Shown here: piece after piece, positions 43,990-52,919 of the stretch | Position numbering within the stretch: position 1 is the first letter of the stretch | Layout of the letters: each line of letters opens with the position of its first letter | NCBI GenBank assembly: GCA_964535825.1 | Contig: CAZHUC010000002.1 | Span: forward strand, 248,001-312,000 | DNA length: 64,000 nt | From: CAZAQK01 sp964535825 | GTDB lineage: Bacteria > Pseudomonadota > Alphaproteobacteria > Rickettsiales > SXRF01 | Direction: 5' to 3' | Made by a program: the position numbers and the translations under genes | The notes under the pieces: model-generated | Databases searched by the model: none | Told to the model about the DNA's origin: nothing | What the model saw: the letters and a program-made list of their open reading frames with translations, nothing else

Positions 43990-45002
43990 ATCCACTGACC
44001 CGCCGCCGTCTTGACCTGTTCATCGCCAACCGGCGTGGCTATTGGAGCTTCTGGATATTCCTCGCGCTCTTCTTTTTCACGCTGTTCGCCGAATTTATTG
44101 CCAACGATAAGCCGTTGATAGTGAGCTATAAAAATGAATTTTACTTTCCCGTATTTACAGCCCACAGCGAAAAGACCTTCGGTGGCGATTTCGACACGGA
44201 GGCATTCTACCGTGACCCGCATGTACAAAGCCTCATCACGGCAGAAGGCTGGATGGTATGGCCACCGATCCGCTACAGCTACAACACCATCAATTACGAT
44301 GCCTTCCCCGCCCCCTTCCCGCCTTCTGGTGAAAACTGGCTGGGCACGGATGACCAGGGACGCGATGTATTGGCGCGGCTGATCTACGGCTTTCGCATTT
44401 CCGTACTTTTCGGCCTGACACTTACCATCACCAGCGCCATCATCGGCATTTTCGCCGGCGCTGTGCAAGGATTCTTTGGTGGCAAGACCGACCTCATCTT
44501 CCAGCGCTTCATCGAGATATGGTCCGGCCTGCCGGAGCTTTTCGTTCTGATTATTCTGGCCTCATTGGTGACCCCTAATTTCTGGTGGCTGCTGCTTATC
44601 CTGCTTTTGTTCACATGGATGTCGCTCACCGCGGTCGTACGCGCGGAATTCCTGCGTGCCCGTAATTTCGATTATGTGAAAGCAGCCCGAGCACTGGGCG
44701 TGGGTGAATTCCGTATCATGACCCGCCATGTGCTGCCGAACGCGATGGTAGCTGCCATGACCATGATCCCGTTCCTCATGAGCGGTGCAGTCACTGCCCT
44801 CACCACGCTGGATTTTCTTGGCTTTGGCCTGCCAGCCGGCACAGCATCGCTCGGCGAGCTCCTACTGCAGGGCAAGAATAATCCTGACGCCCCATGGCTT
44901 GGTTTCACCGGCTTTATTGTGATCGCCGCAATGCTAGCCCTCATCATCTTTATTTCAGAGGCCGTGCGCGATGCGTTCGACCCGAGGAAGGTGGTGAAAT
45001 GA
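43986..45002 (+). CDS. yejE: Peptide ABC transporter permease YejE
   Basis: This 338-residue partner permease starts at GTG 43986, overlapping yejB by 4 nt. It has an N-terminal span (about 17-38), a long periplasmic segment with GENWLGTDDQGRDVLARL (about 113-130), five more spans and the permease signature AARALGVGEFRIMTRHVLPNAM (about 233-254, given by position). It overlaps yejF by 4 nt (ATGA). Confidence 0.95.
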   Translation: MNPLTRRRLDLFIANRRGYWSFWIFLALFFFTLFAEFIANDKPLIVSYKNEFYFPVFTAHSEKTFGGDFDTEAFYRDPHVQSLITAEGWMVWPPIRYSYNTINYDAFPAPFPPSGENWLGTDDQGRDVLARLIYGFRISVLFGLTLTITSAIIGIFAGAVQGFFGGKTDLIFQRFIEIWSGLPELFVLIILASLVTPNFWWLLLILLLFTWMSLTAVVRAEFLRARNFDYVKAARALGVGEFRIMTRHVLPNAMVAAMTMIPFLMSGAVTALTTLDFLGFGLPAGTASLGELLLQGKNNPDAPWLGFTGFIVIAAMLALIIFISEAVRDAFDPRKVVK

Positions 45003-46582
45003 CCCTGCTTACCGCAAAGAACCTTTCACTCACATTCCGCCACGGCGACCGTATGGTGGAAGCCGTAAAGAACATTTCTTTTTCCATTGAAAAAGGCGAG
45101 ATGCTGGCGGTGGTCGGTGAGTCCGGTTCTGGAAAGTCACTCTCCGCCCTCGCCTGCCTGGGCCTGCAACCACCGGCTGCTGCTGTTTCTGGCAGCATTA
45201 CATTGAATGGCACGGAAGTGATCGGAGCGCCTGAGAGCACCTTACGCTCCATTCGCGGCAAAGAGATCAGTATGATCTTCCAGGAGCCGATGACGGCCTT
45301 GAACCCACTGCATACCATCGGTAAACAGATCGCTGAAATGCTTGGTAACGCCGATACCGCCAAGATTCATGAATTGCTGGAAGCTGTTGGCCTTGGTCAT
45401 TTCAAGGACAGGCTGCATTCCTATCCGCATCAGCTCTCCGGCGGCGAACGCCAACGCGTGATGATCGCCATGGCGATAGCCAATAACCCCTCCCTACTCA
45501 TCGCTGATGAGCCAACCACTGCCGTAGATGTTACCGTGCAGGCCAAGATACTGAAGCTCATCAAAGAGCTCCAGAGATCGCGCAGCATGGCGGTACTGTT
45601 CATCACGCATGACCTGACCGTGGTAAAAAAGCTGGCAGACCGCGTGATTATTATGAAACAAGGCGAGATCGTAGAGCACGGCAAGGTCAGCGAGATATTT
45701 GCCGCGCCCAAACATCCTTACACGCAGAAGTTGCTGTCATCTGAGCCAAAAGGCGAAGCCGTGCCCCTGCCCGCATCGCCACACACGCTCATGGAATGTG
45801 AATCCCTCAAGGTACACTTCCCTATCAGAAAAGGGGTTTTTGGCCGTGTGGCGGGTTATGTGAAGGCCGTAGATGGCATCACCCTTTCCATACCCAAAGG
45901 CTCAACGCTCGGTGTGGTGGGTGAATCAGGTTCAGGTAAAAGCACGCTGGGATTTGCACTGCTGCGTATGATCCCAAGCAACGGCAGGATCGCCTATGTC
46001 CCCTCATCTGATGAGGCTGAAATGCGGCTTGATGAACTCAAAGGCAGTGTGCTCAGGCCACTGCGACGCTACATGCAGCCCGTGTTCCAGGATCCTTTTG
46101 CCAGCTTAAACCCGCGCATGACCATCCAGCAAATCATCGAGGAAGGTATTCTGGTGCACTTCCCCGAGCTTTCACAGAAGGCCCGCGATGCAATGATCGA
46201 TGGTATATTGGAAGAAGTCGGGCTACCAACCGATATTAAACAACGCTTCCCTCATGAGTTCTCAGGCGGCCAACGCCAGCGCATCTCCATTGCCCGTGCC
46301 ATGGTGCTTAAGCCTTCCTTCGTCGTGCTGGATGAGCCCACCAGCGCACTTGATTTGACCGTACAGTCAACTATCATTGACCTGCTCAAGGATCTACAGA
46401 AGAAACATGGACTTACTTATATCTTTATCAGCCATGACCTGCGCGTGGTGCGTGCTATCTCGCACCATATCGCTGTGCTCTATAAAGGCAAGATCATTGA
46501 GGAAGGCAAAACAAAGCAGATATTCGCCACTGCGAAAGAGGATTATACCAAAAACCTCATCAAGGCGGCGATGCTGGAGTAG
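44999..46582 (+). CDS. yejF: Peptide ABC transporter ATPase YejF
   Basis: From ATG 44999 the product is 527 residues with two fused ABC ATPase domains. The first has Walker A GESGSGKS (40-47), ABC signature LSGGERQR and Walker B LLIADEPTTAVD; the second has GESGSGKST, FSGGQRQR and FVVLDEPTSALD. Two nucleotide-binding domains in one chain is the YejF arrangement. It energises uptake of short peptides and microcin C-like compounds by YejABE. Confidence 0.95.
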   Translation: MTLLTAKNLSLTFRHGDRMVEAVKNISFSIEKGEMLAVVGESGSGKSLSALACLGLQPPAAAVSGSITLNGTEVIGAPESTLRSIRGKEISMIFQEPMTALNPLHTIGKQIAEMLGNADTAKIHELLEAVGLGHFKDRLHSYPHQLSGGERQRVMIAMAIANNPSLLIADEPTTAVDVTVQAKILKLIKELQRSRSMAVLFITHDLTVVKKLADRVIIMKQGEIVEHGKVSEIFAAPKHPYTQKLLSSEPKGEAVPLPASPHTLMECESLKVHFPIRKGVFGRVAGYVKAVDGITLSIPKGSTLGVVGESGSGKSTLGFALLRMIPSNGRIAYVPSSDEAEMRLDELKGSVLRPLRRYMQPVFQDPFASLNPRMTIQQIIEEGILVHFPELSQKARDAMIDGILEEVGLPTDIKQRFPHEFSGGQRQRISIARAMVLKPSFVVLDEPTSALDLTVQSTIIDLLKDLQKKHGLTYIFISHDLRVVRAISHHIAVLYKGKIIEEGKTKQIFATAKEDYTKNLIKAAMLE

Positions 46583-46632
46583 TTGCTTCTTGCGTGTTTG
46601 GCTCTATAGTTGGCCAAACATATAGGTGCTCT

Positions 46633-47262
46633 ATGGTTGAATCGTCACATCCCCCTGCCCCACGGCAGGATATTACGCTTGCAGGCATCGCCCAGAAAAA
46701 ACTGGGTGAACTTACACCAGATGAGATGATTCTGGTCATTGATAGCTTAAAGCCTAAAGATCAGCTCTATGCTGGCATACGCTTTCTCAAATTACTGCTT
46801 AAACGTCGTGGCGTTGCTGCAGTGGTTGAATGTGTAGAGCATATAAGCAATGAGTTGGATAAAAAAGAAAAACTTCAGGATTACGATCTTGAAGGATATG
46901 AAGATATATTCAAGGATTCCCGGCTAAATGTACATTCCAGACGCAATTTTTTGCATACATTGGGTTGGGGCATTCCTGGCGCGATTGTTACAGTGAATGG
47001 TCTTGCCAAATTTGGCGATATGGTGGTTTCGTCTGGTCATGAGGAGTCAGCCGAACCCGCAGATCCGCAAAGCAATACCTTCCGCAGAGTGGATCATTGG
47101 ATTCACGATAACATGGGAGCGGTTGAATATACCATCATTGGCGCGGCACTCCTCAATGAATGTGTCGAAAAATGGAGAGAACTTAAGCTAGAACAGGTAG
47201 CAAACGCCGTTTCTGAGCTTGTTGAGAAGAACCCTCCCGAAAGGCAGGCACAGAGCCGCTAG
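46633..47262 (+). CDS. Uncharacterised protein between yejF and mnmE
   Basis: ATG 46633, with AGGTG 5 nt upstream, gives 209 residues; an earlier in-frame ATG at 46594 lacks a ribosome-binding site. Central region SRRNFLHTLGWGIPGAIVTVNGL (about 109-131, given by position) looks like a twin-arginine-type hydrophobic segment but lies mid-protein, so it may be a membrane hairpin rather than a signal. A second hydrophobic stretch is at about 165-185. The C-terminus is a charged helix. No family recognised. It is on the same strand as its neighbours, with about 35 bp to mnmE. Confidence 0.65.
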   Translation: MVESSHPPAPRQDITLAGIAQKKLGELTPDEMILVIDSLKPKDQLYAGIRFLKLLLKRRGVAAVVECVEHISNELDKKEKLQDYDLEGYEDIFKDSRLNVHSRRNFLHTLGWGIPGAIVTVNGLAKFGDMVVSSGHEESAEPADPQSNTFRRVDHWIHDNMGAVEYTIIGAALLNECVEKWRELKLEQVANAVSELVEKNPPERQAQSR

Positions 47263-47297
47263 TTGCCTTTAAACTAAAAAAGCCGTATGGCTTGCGC

Positions 47298-48638
47298 ATG
47301 AAAACAACCGACACCATCTATGCCCTTGCAACGCCCTACGCCAGATCTGGCGTGGCGATCATTCGTGTGTCTGGAAAGCAGGCGTTGCATACGTTGGAAA
47401 CCCTCTCAAATCGCAAGGACTGGCAACCTAATCGGGCCGCGCTTTGTTCCTTCCGCGTTCCATCATCCGTAGAGCTTATCGATAAGGGGCTGGCTCTGTA
47501 TTTCGCAGGCCCGCATAGCTTTACAGGCGAAGATGTTGCTGAATTTCATATCCATGGCAGTCAGGCCGTTATCAAGCATTTGCTGGAAACGCTTGCTGGC
47601 ATGGAGGGTTTGCGCCTCGCAGAAGCAGGGGAATTCACGCGCCGCGCGTATCTGAATGGAAAGATGGATCTGCTAGAGGCGGAAGGTCTGGCTGACCTTA
47701 TTGATGCCGAGACATTGGCGCAGAAGGCTCAGGCCATGCGTCAGATGGGCGGAGAAGCGAGCAAACGCTATACAGCTATGCGTGAGCAGGTTATCCGCGT
47801 TCTGGCGCTCCTTGAGGCTTATATCGATTTTCCGGATGAGGAAATTCCGGAGTCTGTGCTTACCGGGCTTACGGAAGAGGTGGCACATGCGAAAGCACAT
47901 ATTACAAATATCCTGAATGATAACCGGAAGGGTGAGCGCCTCCGTGATGGATTCCGCGTGGTTATCTGCGGCGCGCCAAATGCAGGCAAATCCAGCCTTA
48001 TCAACGCGCTGTCAGGGCAGGAGGCTGCCATCGTTTCCCATCATGCCGGTACGACACGCGATATCATTGAAGTGTACATGGATATTGGCGGTTTTTCTGT
48101 CATTCTGACCGACACTGCGGGTATTCGTGAAACGGCAGATGAGGTGGAAGGTGAGGGTGTTCGCCGTGCATTAGCGCGGGCAGGGGATGCTGACCTGAAG
48201 CTGGTGCTATTCGATGCCACAAAGCTACCTGATATGGACGCGCAAAGCCGCGCTCTGGTTGATGATTTGGCGTTAGCGGTGGTTACGAAGTGTGACCTGA
48301 ACCCAGCCGCAAAAAAACATAAATTACCATTTAATAACAATATGATATACATTTCCTCGCAGACAGGCGAGGGGGTAGAAACCCTGCTAAACCGTCTATC
48401 AGAGCGGGTTTCAGGGGATATTCAGACGGGTGGAGCGGCGCTCATTACCAGAAAGCGCCACCGTGAGCAGCTGAGGCAGGCCCTTTCCAGCCTGGAACGG
48501 TTCTCTGTGGAGCTACCATTAGAGCTGGCCTGTGAAGAACTTCGGCAAGCTGCTGTAGCGATTGGGAAAATCACTGGAAAAATACAAGTGGATGATGTAT
48601 TAGATGTCATCTTTAGACAGTTTTGCATAGGTAAATAA
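47298..48638 (+). CDS. mnmE: tRNA modification GTPase MnmE
   Basis: MnmE, with MnmG, adds carboxymethylaminomethyl at U34 of certain tRNAs. ATG 47298 gives 446 residues. The N-terminal tetrahydrofolate-binding domain (TIYALATPYARSGVAIIRVSG) precedes a helical domain with an inserted G domain: P-loop GAPNAGKSSL (225-234), switch region GTTRDIIEV, DTAGIRET and TKCDLN. The C-terminus is FCIGK with the catalytic Cys443. Its usual partner mnmG follows directly. Confidence 0.97.
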   Translation: MKTTDTIYALATPYARSGVAIIRVSGKQALHTLETLSNRKDWQPNRAALCSFRVPSSVELIDKGLALYFAGPHSFTGEDVAEFHIHGSQAVIKHLLETLAGMEGLRLAEAGEFTRRAYLNGKMDLLEAEGLADLIDAETLAQKAQAMRQMGGEASKRYTAMREQVIRVLALLEAYIDFPDEEIPESVLTGLTEEVAHAKAHITNILNDNRKGERLRDGFRVVICGAPNAGKSSLINALSGQEAAIVSHHAGTTRDIIEVYMDIGGFSVILTDTAGIRETADEVEGEGVRRALARAGDADLKLVLFDATKLPDMDAQSRALVDDLALAVVTKCDLNPAAKKHKLPFNNNMIYISSQTGEGVETLLNRLSERVSGDIQTGGAALITRKRHREQLRQALSSLERFSVELPLELACEELRQAAVAIGKITGKIQVDDVLDVIFRQFCIGK

Positions 48639-48668
48639 CTTTAAATAACTGATAGAAATCATAATGTT

Positions 48669-50537
48669 ATGCGTAAATTTGATGTGATCGTCATCGGTGG
48701 TGGCCATGCAGGCTGTGAAGCAGCCTCTGCTGCTGCGCGTGTGGGCGCAAAAACGGCACTCATTACGCAAAAACGATCCACCATCGGTGAAATGTCGTGC
48801 AATCCTGCGATCGGCGGTATCGCCAAAGGTACGCTCGTGAAAGAGATCGATGCACTGGATGGCGTGATGGGCCGCGCGATCGATCGTGCTGGTATTCATT
48901 ATCGGATGCTGAATGCTAGCAAAGGTCCTGCCGTTCGTGGACCACGCGCGCAAGCTGACAGAAAATTATATCGTGAAGCGGTGCAGGCGATCTTACAGGA
49001 ATATGAAACTCTCTCGATCATCGAAGGTTCTGTAGAAGATCTCATTCTCTCTGATTCAAATGAAATTGGGGGAGCTGTACTTGCGTCCGGTGAAGAAATT
49101 CACGCGCCAAAAATTGTACTCACCACAGGTACATTTTTGAATGGCGTCATCCATATGGGTGAGACAAAAATAAAAGCGGGAAGGGTGGGAGAAGCGCCGT
49201 CAATAGGGCTTTCCGAGACTCTCAAACGTTTGCAATTCAATGTCGGAAGACTCAAGACAGGAACACCACCGCGACTGGATGGAAAGACGATCGACTGGAA
49301 AAGTTTAGAACCACAACCAGGTGATAATCCACCGAATCCTTTTTCGTATCTCACCAAGGAAATTACAGTTCCTCAGATCAGTTGTTACATCACTCACACA
49401 TCACAAAAAACACACGAGATCATCAAAGCGAATTTACATCGCGCGCCGATGTATTCTGGTCAGATCGAAAGTACCGGGCCTCGTTATTGTCCATCGATCG
49501 AAGATAAGGTGGTACGTTTTGCTGACAAAGAGCGTCACCAGATATTCCTTGAGCCAGAAGGGCTGGATGATGACACGGTTTATCCGAATGGTATCTCCAC
49601 ATCTCTCCCTCAGGATGTTCAGTTGGAATTACTAAAAACCATCAGTGGTCTTGAACAAGCTGTCATGATCCGTCCTGGTTATGCCATTGAGTATGATTAT
49701 GTAGACCCTCGGGAATTACACCCGACCTTAGAAACAAAGAAGGTAAGGGGGCTTTATTTTGCCGGCCAGATTAACGGAACGACCGGTTATGAAGAGGCCG
49801 GAGGGCAGGGATTGATCGCCGGTTTGAACGCCGCTTTATCATCGGCGGGGAGCAAACCATTCATTCTGGATAGGTCAGAGGCCTATATCGGTGTGATGAT
49901 CGATGACCTTATTACCTTCGGGGCTAATGAACCTTATCGTATGTTCACCTCCCGTTCTGAGTATCGTTTATCTCTTCGCCCTGATAATGCCGACCTCCGT
50001 TTGACACAAAATGCAATCGATATTGGATGCGTTTCTTCTATCCGTGAGAAGGCGTTTTTGGATAAAAACACCCAATTGTCAGTTTCACGTGAAAAATTGC
50101 GTACATTAAATATCACCCCTAACGAGGGGAAAAAATTCAATATCCTGATAAATCAGGATGGCATTCGCAGATCAGCTTATGAGCTTTTGAGTTACCAGAC
50201 ATTCCAATTTTCTGACCTTAAAAACATCTGGCCAGAGCTCTCAGAGATTCCTTCGCAGATCGTTGAGCAGCTTGAAATTGAGTGTAAATACTCAGGATAT
50301 CTGGAGCGTCAGGAACTGGATATTGAAAGCTACCAAAGGGAGGAGGGACTGGCCATTCCGACTGGGATTGACTTCTCTTCCATCCCATCGCTTTCCAATG
50401 AACTCCGGAATAAGTTATCAAAAATGCGCCCTCATACGATAGGGGCGGCGAGTGATATTCAGGGAATGACCCCGGCGGCACTGGTGGCGTTGATCGCATT
50501 TATCAAAAAGCAATCGAATAGAAAAGCCAGTGCTTGA
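48669..50537 (+). CDS. mnmG: tRNA modification enzyme MnmG (GidA)
   Basis: This FAD-dependent subunit partners MnmE. The 622-residue protein has the FAD-binding GGGHAGCEAA (9-18), MSCNPAIGGIAKGTLVKEID, TGTFLNGVIHMG, the second conserved block GYAIEYDYVDPRELHPTLETK and GQINGTTGYEEAGGQGL, then a C-terminal helical MnmE-binding domain. The last 7 nt overlap rsmG. A parS-like sequence lies inside the C-terminal coding part. Confidence 0.97.
   Translation: MRKFDVIVIGGGHAGCEAASAAARVGAKTALITQKRSTIGEMSCNPAIGGIAKGTLVKEIDALDGVMGRAIDRAGIHYRMLNASKGPAVRGPRAQADRKLYREAVQAILQEYETLSIIEGSVEDLILSDSNEIGGAVLASGEEIHAPKIVLTTGTFLNGVIHMGETKIKAGRVGEAPSIGLSETLKRLQFNVGRLKTGTPPRLDGKTIDWKSLEPQPGDNPPNPFSYLTKEITVPQISCYITHTSQKTHEIIKANLHRAPMYSGQIESTGPRYCPSIEDKVVRFADKERHQIFLEPEGLDDDTVYPNGISTSLPQDVQLELLKTISGLEQAVMIRPGYAIEYDYVDPRELHPTLETKKVRGLYFAGQINGTTGYEEAGGQGLIAGLNAALSSAGSKPFILDRSEAYIGVMIDDLITFGANEPYRMFTSRSEYRLSLRPDNADLRLTQNAIDIGCVSSIREKAFLDKNTQLSVSREKLRTLNITPNEGKKFNILINQDGIRRSAYELLSYQTFQFSDLKNIWPELSEIPSQIVEQLEIECKYSGYLERQELDIESYQREEGLAIPTGIDFSSIPSLSNELRNKLSKMRPHTIGAASDIQGMTPAALVALIAFIKKQSNRKASA
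50081..50096. promoter_or_regulatory. parS-like site 1 (inside mnmG)
   Basis: AGTTTCACGTGAAAAA matches the ParB-binding consensus TGTTTCACGTGAAACA at 14 of 16 positions, with an intact CACGTG centre. It is 1.9 kb before the parB start. Confidence 0.7.
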
Positions 50538-51153
50538 TAGTTTTGTAGAGTATGTAAATTCCCTTGAAAATGTTTCAGATGAAACAATTCAGAAATTTTC
50601 CGACTATTATAATTTACTCTTAAAGTGGCAAGTGAAGATAAATTTGATCGGAAATATATCGGACGATATATGGACCAGACATTTTCTGGACTCAGTCCAG
50701 ATCATAAAATTGATCGAAGGTCATGATAAAAAAATTCTCGACCTGGGGTCGGGAGCCGGATTCCCAGGTATGGTACTTTCGATACTTGGGCATGATGTCA
50801 CACTTGTAGAAAGTGATGGTAAGAAAACAACTTTTCTCTCAGAGGTGAGAAGAATTACAAAATCAGATACAAAAATTTTCAATGGACGTATCGAAGATTT
50901 CAAAAAATCGAATTTTAATGCCATCACTTCGAGAGCATGTGCCGATCTTGACACACTACTTGAATATGCATTTCCATCCGTTTCACATGGAACAGAATGT
51001 ATTCTCCATAAGGGAAAAAATCATCAAAAAGAAATTTCTGACGCTCAAAAAAAATGGAGCTTCCAATTTAAAATTATCCAAAGTATAACCGATAGTGATG
51101 GTGTAATACTAAAAATCTCAAACATCACTAAAAGAGCGGATCATGACAGGTAG
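50530..51153 (+). CDS. rsmG: 16S rRNA (guanine-527-N7)-methyltransferase
   Basis: RsmG (GidB) methylates N7 of G527 in 16S rRNA. The 207-residue protein starts at GTG 50530, overlapping mnmG by 8 nt, and has the SAM-binding ILDLGSGAGFPGMVLSI (about 73-90) and SRACADLDTLLEY in the C-terminal half. The gene is visibly AT-richer than those on either side, with many AAA and ATA codons. It overlaps parA by 11 nt. Confidence 0.95.
   Translation: MLDSFVEYVNSLENVSDETIQKFSDYYNLLLKWQVKINLIGNISDDIWTRHFLDSVQIIKLIEGHDKKILDLGSGAGFPGMVLSILGHDVTLVESDGKKTTFLSEVRRITKSDTKIFNGRIEDFKKSNFNAITSRACADLDTLLEYAFPSVSHGTECILHKGKNHQKEISDAQKKWSFQFKIIQSITDSDGVILKISNITKRADHDR
50571..50586. promoter_or_regulatory. parS-like site 2 (inside rsmG)
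   Basis: TGTTTCAGATGAAACA has perfect 7-bp inverted arms around GA and matches the parS consensus at 14 of 16; the two changed bases are the central C and G of CACGTG. Confidence 0.5.
50979..50994. promoter_or_regulatory. parS-like site 3 (inside rsmG)
   Basis: CGTTTCACATGGAACA matches the parS consensus at 13 of 16. It is the weakest of the three and could be chance alone, but it adds to a cluster just ahead of parAB. Confidence 0.4.
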
Positions 51154-51979
51154 CAAACCAATCTCCAAAGAGCAAAAAACAACCAAACCACGTATCATTT
51201 CAGTCGCCAACCAGAAGGGCGGGGTAGGGAAGACCACCACAACCGTAAACCTCGCGACAGCCTTGGCAGCCGTGGGTAAGCGCGTGCTCGTGGTAGATTT
51301 TGACCCTCAGGGAAATGCTAGTACAGGCTTTGGTATCGACAACTCTAAACGCAACATGACCTCTTATGACCTCATCATGGGAGATACAGAACTGGGTGAG
51401 GCTATCCACGCTTCTATCATCCCTAAGCTCGATGTTGTTCCGTCTACCATTGATCTTTCCGGGGCTGAAATTGAAATGGTGAGTCTTGTACGGCGCGAAT
51501 TTCGCCTCAAGAATTGCTTCGAGAAATACGCGATGAATTATGATTATGTGATGATCGATTGCCCACCTTCACTGGGCTTGCTGACATTAAATGCTCTGGT
51601 TGCTTCCGATAGTATTTTAATCCCGCTTCAGTGTGAGTTCTATGCTTTGGAAGGGTTAAGCCACCTGATGCGTACGGTTGAATTGGTGAAAAACAATCTG
51701 AACCCAACCCTTGATATACAGGGCATCGTACTCACCATGTATGATCGCCGGAATAAATTCACTCAACAGATCGAGAATGATGTGCGTCAGTATTTTGCTG
51801 AGAAAGTATATCAGTCTGTGATCCCGCGGAACATTCGTATGTCGGAAGCGCCATCGCATGGTAAGCCAGCGATCATCTACGATATGAAATGTCCGGGTTC
51901 GCTTGCGTATATACAACTGGCAAAGGAATTGCTCAAACGCGAACGCGAACGTGCAAATAAAGAACTAGCAACAGCATAA
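51143..51979 (+). CDS. parA: Chromosome-partitioning ATPase ParA
   Basis: ParA moves ParB-bound origins apart by ATP-dependent binding to the nucleoid. The 278-residue protein carries the deviant Walker A KGGVGKTTT (25-33), DFDPQGNASTGFGID and the Walker B DYVMIDCPPSLGLLTLNAL. It overlaps rsmG and is followed 16 nt later by parB. The placement after mnmEG-rsmG is typical of origin-proximal alphaproteobacterial DNA. Confidence 0.97.
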   Translation: MTGSKPISKEQKTTKPRIISVANQKGGVGKTTTTVNLATALAAVGKRVLVVDFDPQGNASTGFGIDNSKRNMTSYDLIMGDTELGEAIHASIIPKLDVVPSTIDLSGAEIEMVSLVRREFRLKNCFEKYAMNYDYVMIDCPPSLGLLTLNALVASDSILIPLQCEFYALEGLSHLMRTVELVKNNLNPTLDIQGIVLTMYDRRNKFTQQIENDVRQYFAEKVYQSVIPRNIRMSEAPSHGKPAIIYDMKCPGSLAYIQLAKELLKRERERANKELATA

Positions 51980-51995
51980 CAACAGGGGAAAATAT

Positions 51996-52919
51996 ATGGC
52001 GGCTCAACGAGGATTAGGACGAGGCTTATCAGCGCTCATTTCTGAAAGTTACACGCAACCGGCAGGTGCTGCGAACACCGCAGCCAGCGCGGATTCTGCG
52101 GATAATGTGGCAAAGCTTGGTGTATTCCAGCTTCACGCCGGAGAATACCAACCGCGTACACATTTTGATGAAGTTTCACTCACGGAATTATCAGAATCTA
52201 TCCGTAAGAATGGTGTGATCCAACCACTCATCGTGCGGCCGTCATCTCGTGAAAAAGGTAAGTTCGAGATCATCGCAGGTGAACGTCGCTGGCGCGCATC
52301 GAAGATGGCAGGGCTTGATCAAGTGCCTGTCATCATCCGTGATATCTCTGACCGTCAGGCATTGGAATTTGCCATCGTTGAGAACGTACAGCGCCATGAT
52401 CTTTCACCACTGGAAGAAGCGCTTGGCTATCAGCGCCTGATCGAGGAATTCGATTACACACAGGAAGAGCTGGCCAAGACCGTAGGGAAAAGCCGTAGCC
52501 ATATCGCCAATCTTTTGCGTCTTCTTGGCCTGCCTGGTGAAGTAAAAGATATGCTTGATAAGGGCACACTCACCATGGGTCACGCGCGCGCGCTTTTGAC
52601 CTCGCAGAATCCTGTGGAACTGGCTGAGCTGATCGTGAAGAAAGGCCTGAACGTACGCCAGGCTGAAAAATTCAGCAAAGGCGCTGGTAAAACCGCCCGC
52701 AGCACAAACGCTGCTTCACGTAGTGGCAATCAGGCCTACAGGCCACCTGTAAACAAAGATCCTGATATCATCGCACTTGAGGAAAGCCTCTCCGAGAATA
52801 TCGGTGTGCGTGTAGCCATCAATGATCGTGGGCAGGCAGGCGAGATCATCCTGTCCTATGATTCACTGATGCAGCTTGATGAGATATTGCGCCGCTTAGG
52901 TAATAGTGCAGCGCTTTAA
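51996..52919 (+). CDS. parB: Chromosome-partitioning protein ParB
   Basis: ParB is a CTPase that binds parS and spreads on DNA. The 307-residue protein has QRGLGRGLSALISE at the N-terminus, the ParB/Srx CTP-binding domain (GEYQPRTHFDE; GERRWRASKMAGL; ENVQRHDLSPLEEA), a helix-turn-helix (TVGKSRSHIANLLRLLGLP, about 160-180) and a C-terminal dimerisation domain. It ends in a TTAA shared with the convergent holA stop. Confidence 0.97.
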   Translation: MAAQRGLGRGLSALISESYTQPAGAANTAASADSADNVAKLGVFQLHAGEYQPRTHFDEVSLTELSESIRKNGVIQPLIVRPSSREKGKFEIIAGERRWRASKMAGLDQVPVIIRDISDRQALEFAIVENVQRHDLSPLEEALGYQRLIEEFDYTQEELAKTVGKSRSHIANLLRLLGLPGEVKDMLDKGTLTMGHARALLTSQNPVELAELIVKKGLNVRQAEKFSKGAGKTARSTNAASRSGNQAYRPPVNKDPDIIALEESLSENIGVRVAINDRGQAGEIILSYDSLMQLDEILRRLGNSAAL

